Positions 62,324-64,000 of a stretch of DNA of 64,000 nucleotides are shown here, in pieces (position 1 is the stretch's first letter; every line of letters starts with the position of its first letter). The translations under genes were made by a program, and so were the position numbers. This stretch comes from Eopsaltria australis (taxonomy: Eukaryota; Chordata; Aves; Passeriformes; Petroicidae): assembly GCA_034509425.1 (NCBI GenBank), contig JAVTVJ010000069.1, forward strand, positions 3,479,501 to 3,543,500, in the 5' to 3' direction. Below the pieces are notes generated by a model. It was not told the origin of the DNA. It did not search any database and saw only the letters and a program-made list of their open reading frames with translations.

Positions 62324-62980
62324 TGCCGTGTCCCTTGGGTGTTCCAAGGCGAGGGCTGACCACGAGGGTTAGAGTCAGCAACCCAAGCAGCGGCGAGGGA
62401 GTGTCCCTGGGGCCAGGTCCACGCTCGCCAGGATCCTGGGACCCCAAGCCGTGGGTTGCAGCTTTCCGAAGCAGACAGGCAAAGGCTACAGTGGCTGCCG
62501 AAACTGTAGCAAAGCGACGGGCTCCCGAGACGGAATTACGACACTGAGACAGTATCGAGGGATCCGTCCTCCGTGAGCTCTGAGGGCTGAGAGCCTCAGG
62601 TGCTGAGAGCCCCGAGCCCAGCGTGCATCAGACTTTATTGTCTGATGTCAATGGGATTAGGGCACCAAGGTGGGACAAAGGAGGGACAAGGGGAAGGGGA
62701 CCAATGGAGGGTATTTCGGGGAGGGGGCTGAGAGAAGGACAAGGGGGAAAACCAACTATCTACCGAATAGAAACGAACATTCTAGAAACTGAGGGTGATA
62801 GACAGATGATTGGCAAAAAACAAATGGGGAGAGGGCAGACAGCCCACTAAAGATCACACCCTCTCTCGGGGCTAACCATCTTTTGCTCTGCCTCAGGGGA
62901 GTCTCTACTTCTTCTGGGGCCGGTCCCACACACGGTCTTTCCGAGGGGTGGCCTTAGGGGCTGCCACAACAGCCCCCACA
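62324..62980 (-). mobile_element. Solo LTR of an endogenous retrovirus, 657 bp, minus sense
   Basis: Read on the minus strand, the element begins TGTGGGGGCTGTTGTGG and ends GGGACACGGCA, the usual TG...CA. It is flanked by a perfect 6-bp duplication AGTCAC at 62318-62323 and 62981-62986. A polyadenylation signal AATAAA lies at 62639-62634. Six-base duplications are usual for alpha-, beta- and ERVK-type elements. Many CpG sites remain and the flanks match exactly, so the insertion looks fairly young. No internal retroviral genes are present. Confidence 0.85.
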
Positions 62981-62986
62981 AGTCAC
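62981..62986. repeat. Target-site duplication, right copy
   Basis: AGTCAC directly right of the LTR, identical to the left copy. Confidence 0.8.
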
Positions 62987-63214
62987 CACAGTAGAGGACA
63001 TGATAATCCTTGTTTTAACTTCTTTCAGATGCACTCTTGCTTCTGTCTCATTTTAACTGTTGTCTGAGAAACAATCCTTTCCATTGCCATTGTTGTATCT
63101 AACTAAAAATTCAGCTTATAATTCAAGGAGACTTGCTTACCAAATTATCTAATAATCAGATGCTATCATTTACAGCAGGACTGTTTAGGGCCCATATGTA
63201 AAATTTTCATCTTC

Positions 63215-63785
63215 TATGTGTCTTGCACAGGACATCAAGAATCACACCATGTCCCTGAAAGCATTTTCGAAACTCTTCTTGAACTCTTTCAGGTTTGGTG
63301 CAGTGACCATTTCCCTGGAGAGCCTGTTCCAGTGCCCAACTACCCTCTGGAAGAAAAACCTTTTCCCTGATATCCAACCTAAACCTCTCCCGACTCAGCT
63401 TCATGCCATTTCCTCGGGTCCTGTTATTGAACACCACACAGAAGAGATCCGTGCCTGCCCCTCCTCTTCCCCTCACAAGGAAGCTGTAACTGCAAAGAGG
63501 TTTCCCTCCAGTCTCCAGGCCAAACAGACCAAGTGACCTCAACTGCTCCTCATATGGCTTTTTCTCCAGAACCTTCATCATCATTGTGGCCCTCCTTTGG
63601 ATAACAACTTAATGCCCTTTTTATATTGTGGTGCCCAAAACTGCACACAGGACTCGAAGTGAGGCCGCCCCAGGGCAGAGCAGAGCAGGACAATCCCCTC
63701 CCTTGCCAAGCTGGTGATGCTGTGCCTGATGCTTCTCAGGATACGTGTGGCCCTCCTGGCTGCCAGGGCACTATGGGAGGTCAAC
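63215..63785 (-). mobile_element. CR1 LINE copy, about 570 bases
   Basis: Long antisense match including AGCCTGTTCCAGTGCCCAAC, CACACAGAAGAGATCCGTGC, CAGGCCAAACAGACCAAGTG, CCAAAACTGCACACAGGACT and CCCTCCTGGCTGCCAGGGCA. It lacks the extreme 3' tail. Open frames on both strands here belong to the repeat. Confidence 0.92.
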
Positions 63786-64000
63786 GAAAAAGGAGCAGCT
63801 GGCAAAAGAGACTTCTTCAGGAGCTGATGTTGTAGCTGTCCAAAAAGGCAAAAAGAAGGAAGAACGCTAGAAGCACCTTTCCTGCAGGGAGAGCGGCAGA
63901 CTCATAGAAGCCTTGCCTCTGTGGAAAAGCCAGCTTATGTGTGTATGGATATCAGAGTTAGGTAGCTGGCCCAGAGGGAAGTGTGCTAATGGAGACATTC

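Noticed and set aside
62335..62850. Arginine/glycine-rich open frames on the plus strand
   Set aside because: They lie wholly inside the solo LTR, antisense to it.
63207..63835. Overlapping frames of 69-125 codons on both strands
   Set aside because: Explained by the CR1 copy.

Overview
The window looks like vertebrate, most probably bird, nuclear DNA. It contains several truncated CR1 LINE copies typical of avian genomes, solo-LTR-like elements, introns of about 0.1-3 kb with GT-AG ends, and no mammalian SINEs or L1.

Left part, positions 1 to about 29.8 kb, minus strand: one full-size ABC exporter gene of the P-glycoprotein group (ABCB1/ABCB4/ABCB5 clade), transcribed right to left. I could place 25 coding exons with matching splice phases, giving residues 1-1127 of a protein that should be about 1,280-1,300 residues long. 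The start codon is at 28969. The window edge cuts the gene just after Walker A of the second nucleotide-binding domain (NBD), so the exons for the rest of NBD2 lie outside. The order is N-tail, TM1-TM6, NBD1, a charged linker, TM7-TM12, then the start of NBD2. A GC-rich TATA-box promoter, a predicted non-coding first exon and a second exon carrying a start-stop uORF precede it. The NBD1 exon sizes (126, 204, 171, 162 nt) match my recollection of mammalian ABCB1, so the gene structure is ancient. The exact paralogue name is not certain; ABCB1-like is the best fit.

Right part, about 30-64 kb: no active protein-coding gene recognised. It holds CR1 copies at 30.0-30.5, 31.5-31.8, 61.9-62.0 and 63.2-63.8 kb, an LTR-like block at 56.06-56.75 kb, and a clear solo LTR at 62.32-62.98 kb with a 6-bp target-site duplication. 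There are microsatellites at 52.1 and 52.7 kb and long AT-rich unique sequence. One stretch at 49.4-50.5 kb on the minus strand is unusually open for about 1.1 kb, with a good splice acceptor in front and only two breaks. It may be the remains of a coding exon I cannot name.

The points most worth a second look are this ghost exon, a possible decayed duplicate of the TM8 exon inside the transporter gene, a very compact G-quadruplex motif in the intron between the Walker A exon and the next exon, the start-stop uORF, and the two-part acidic/basic linker exon ending in a weak splice donor.
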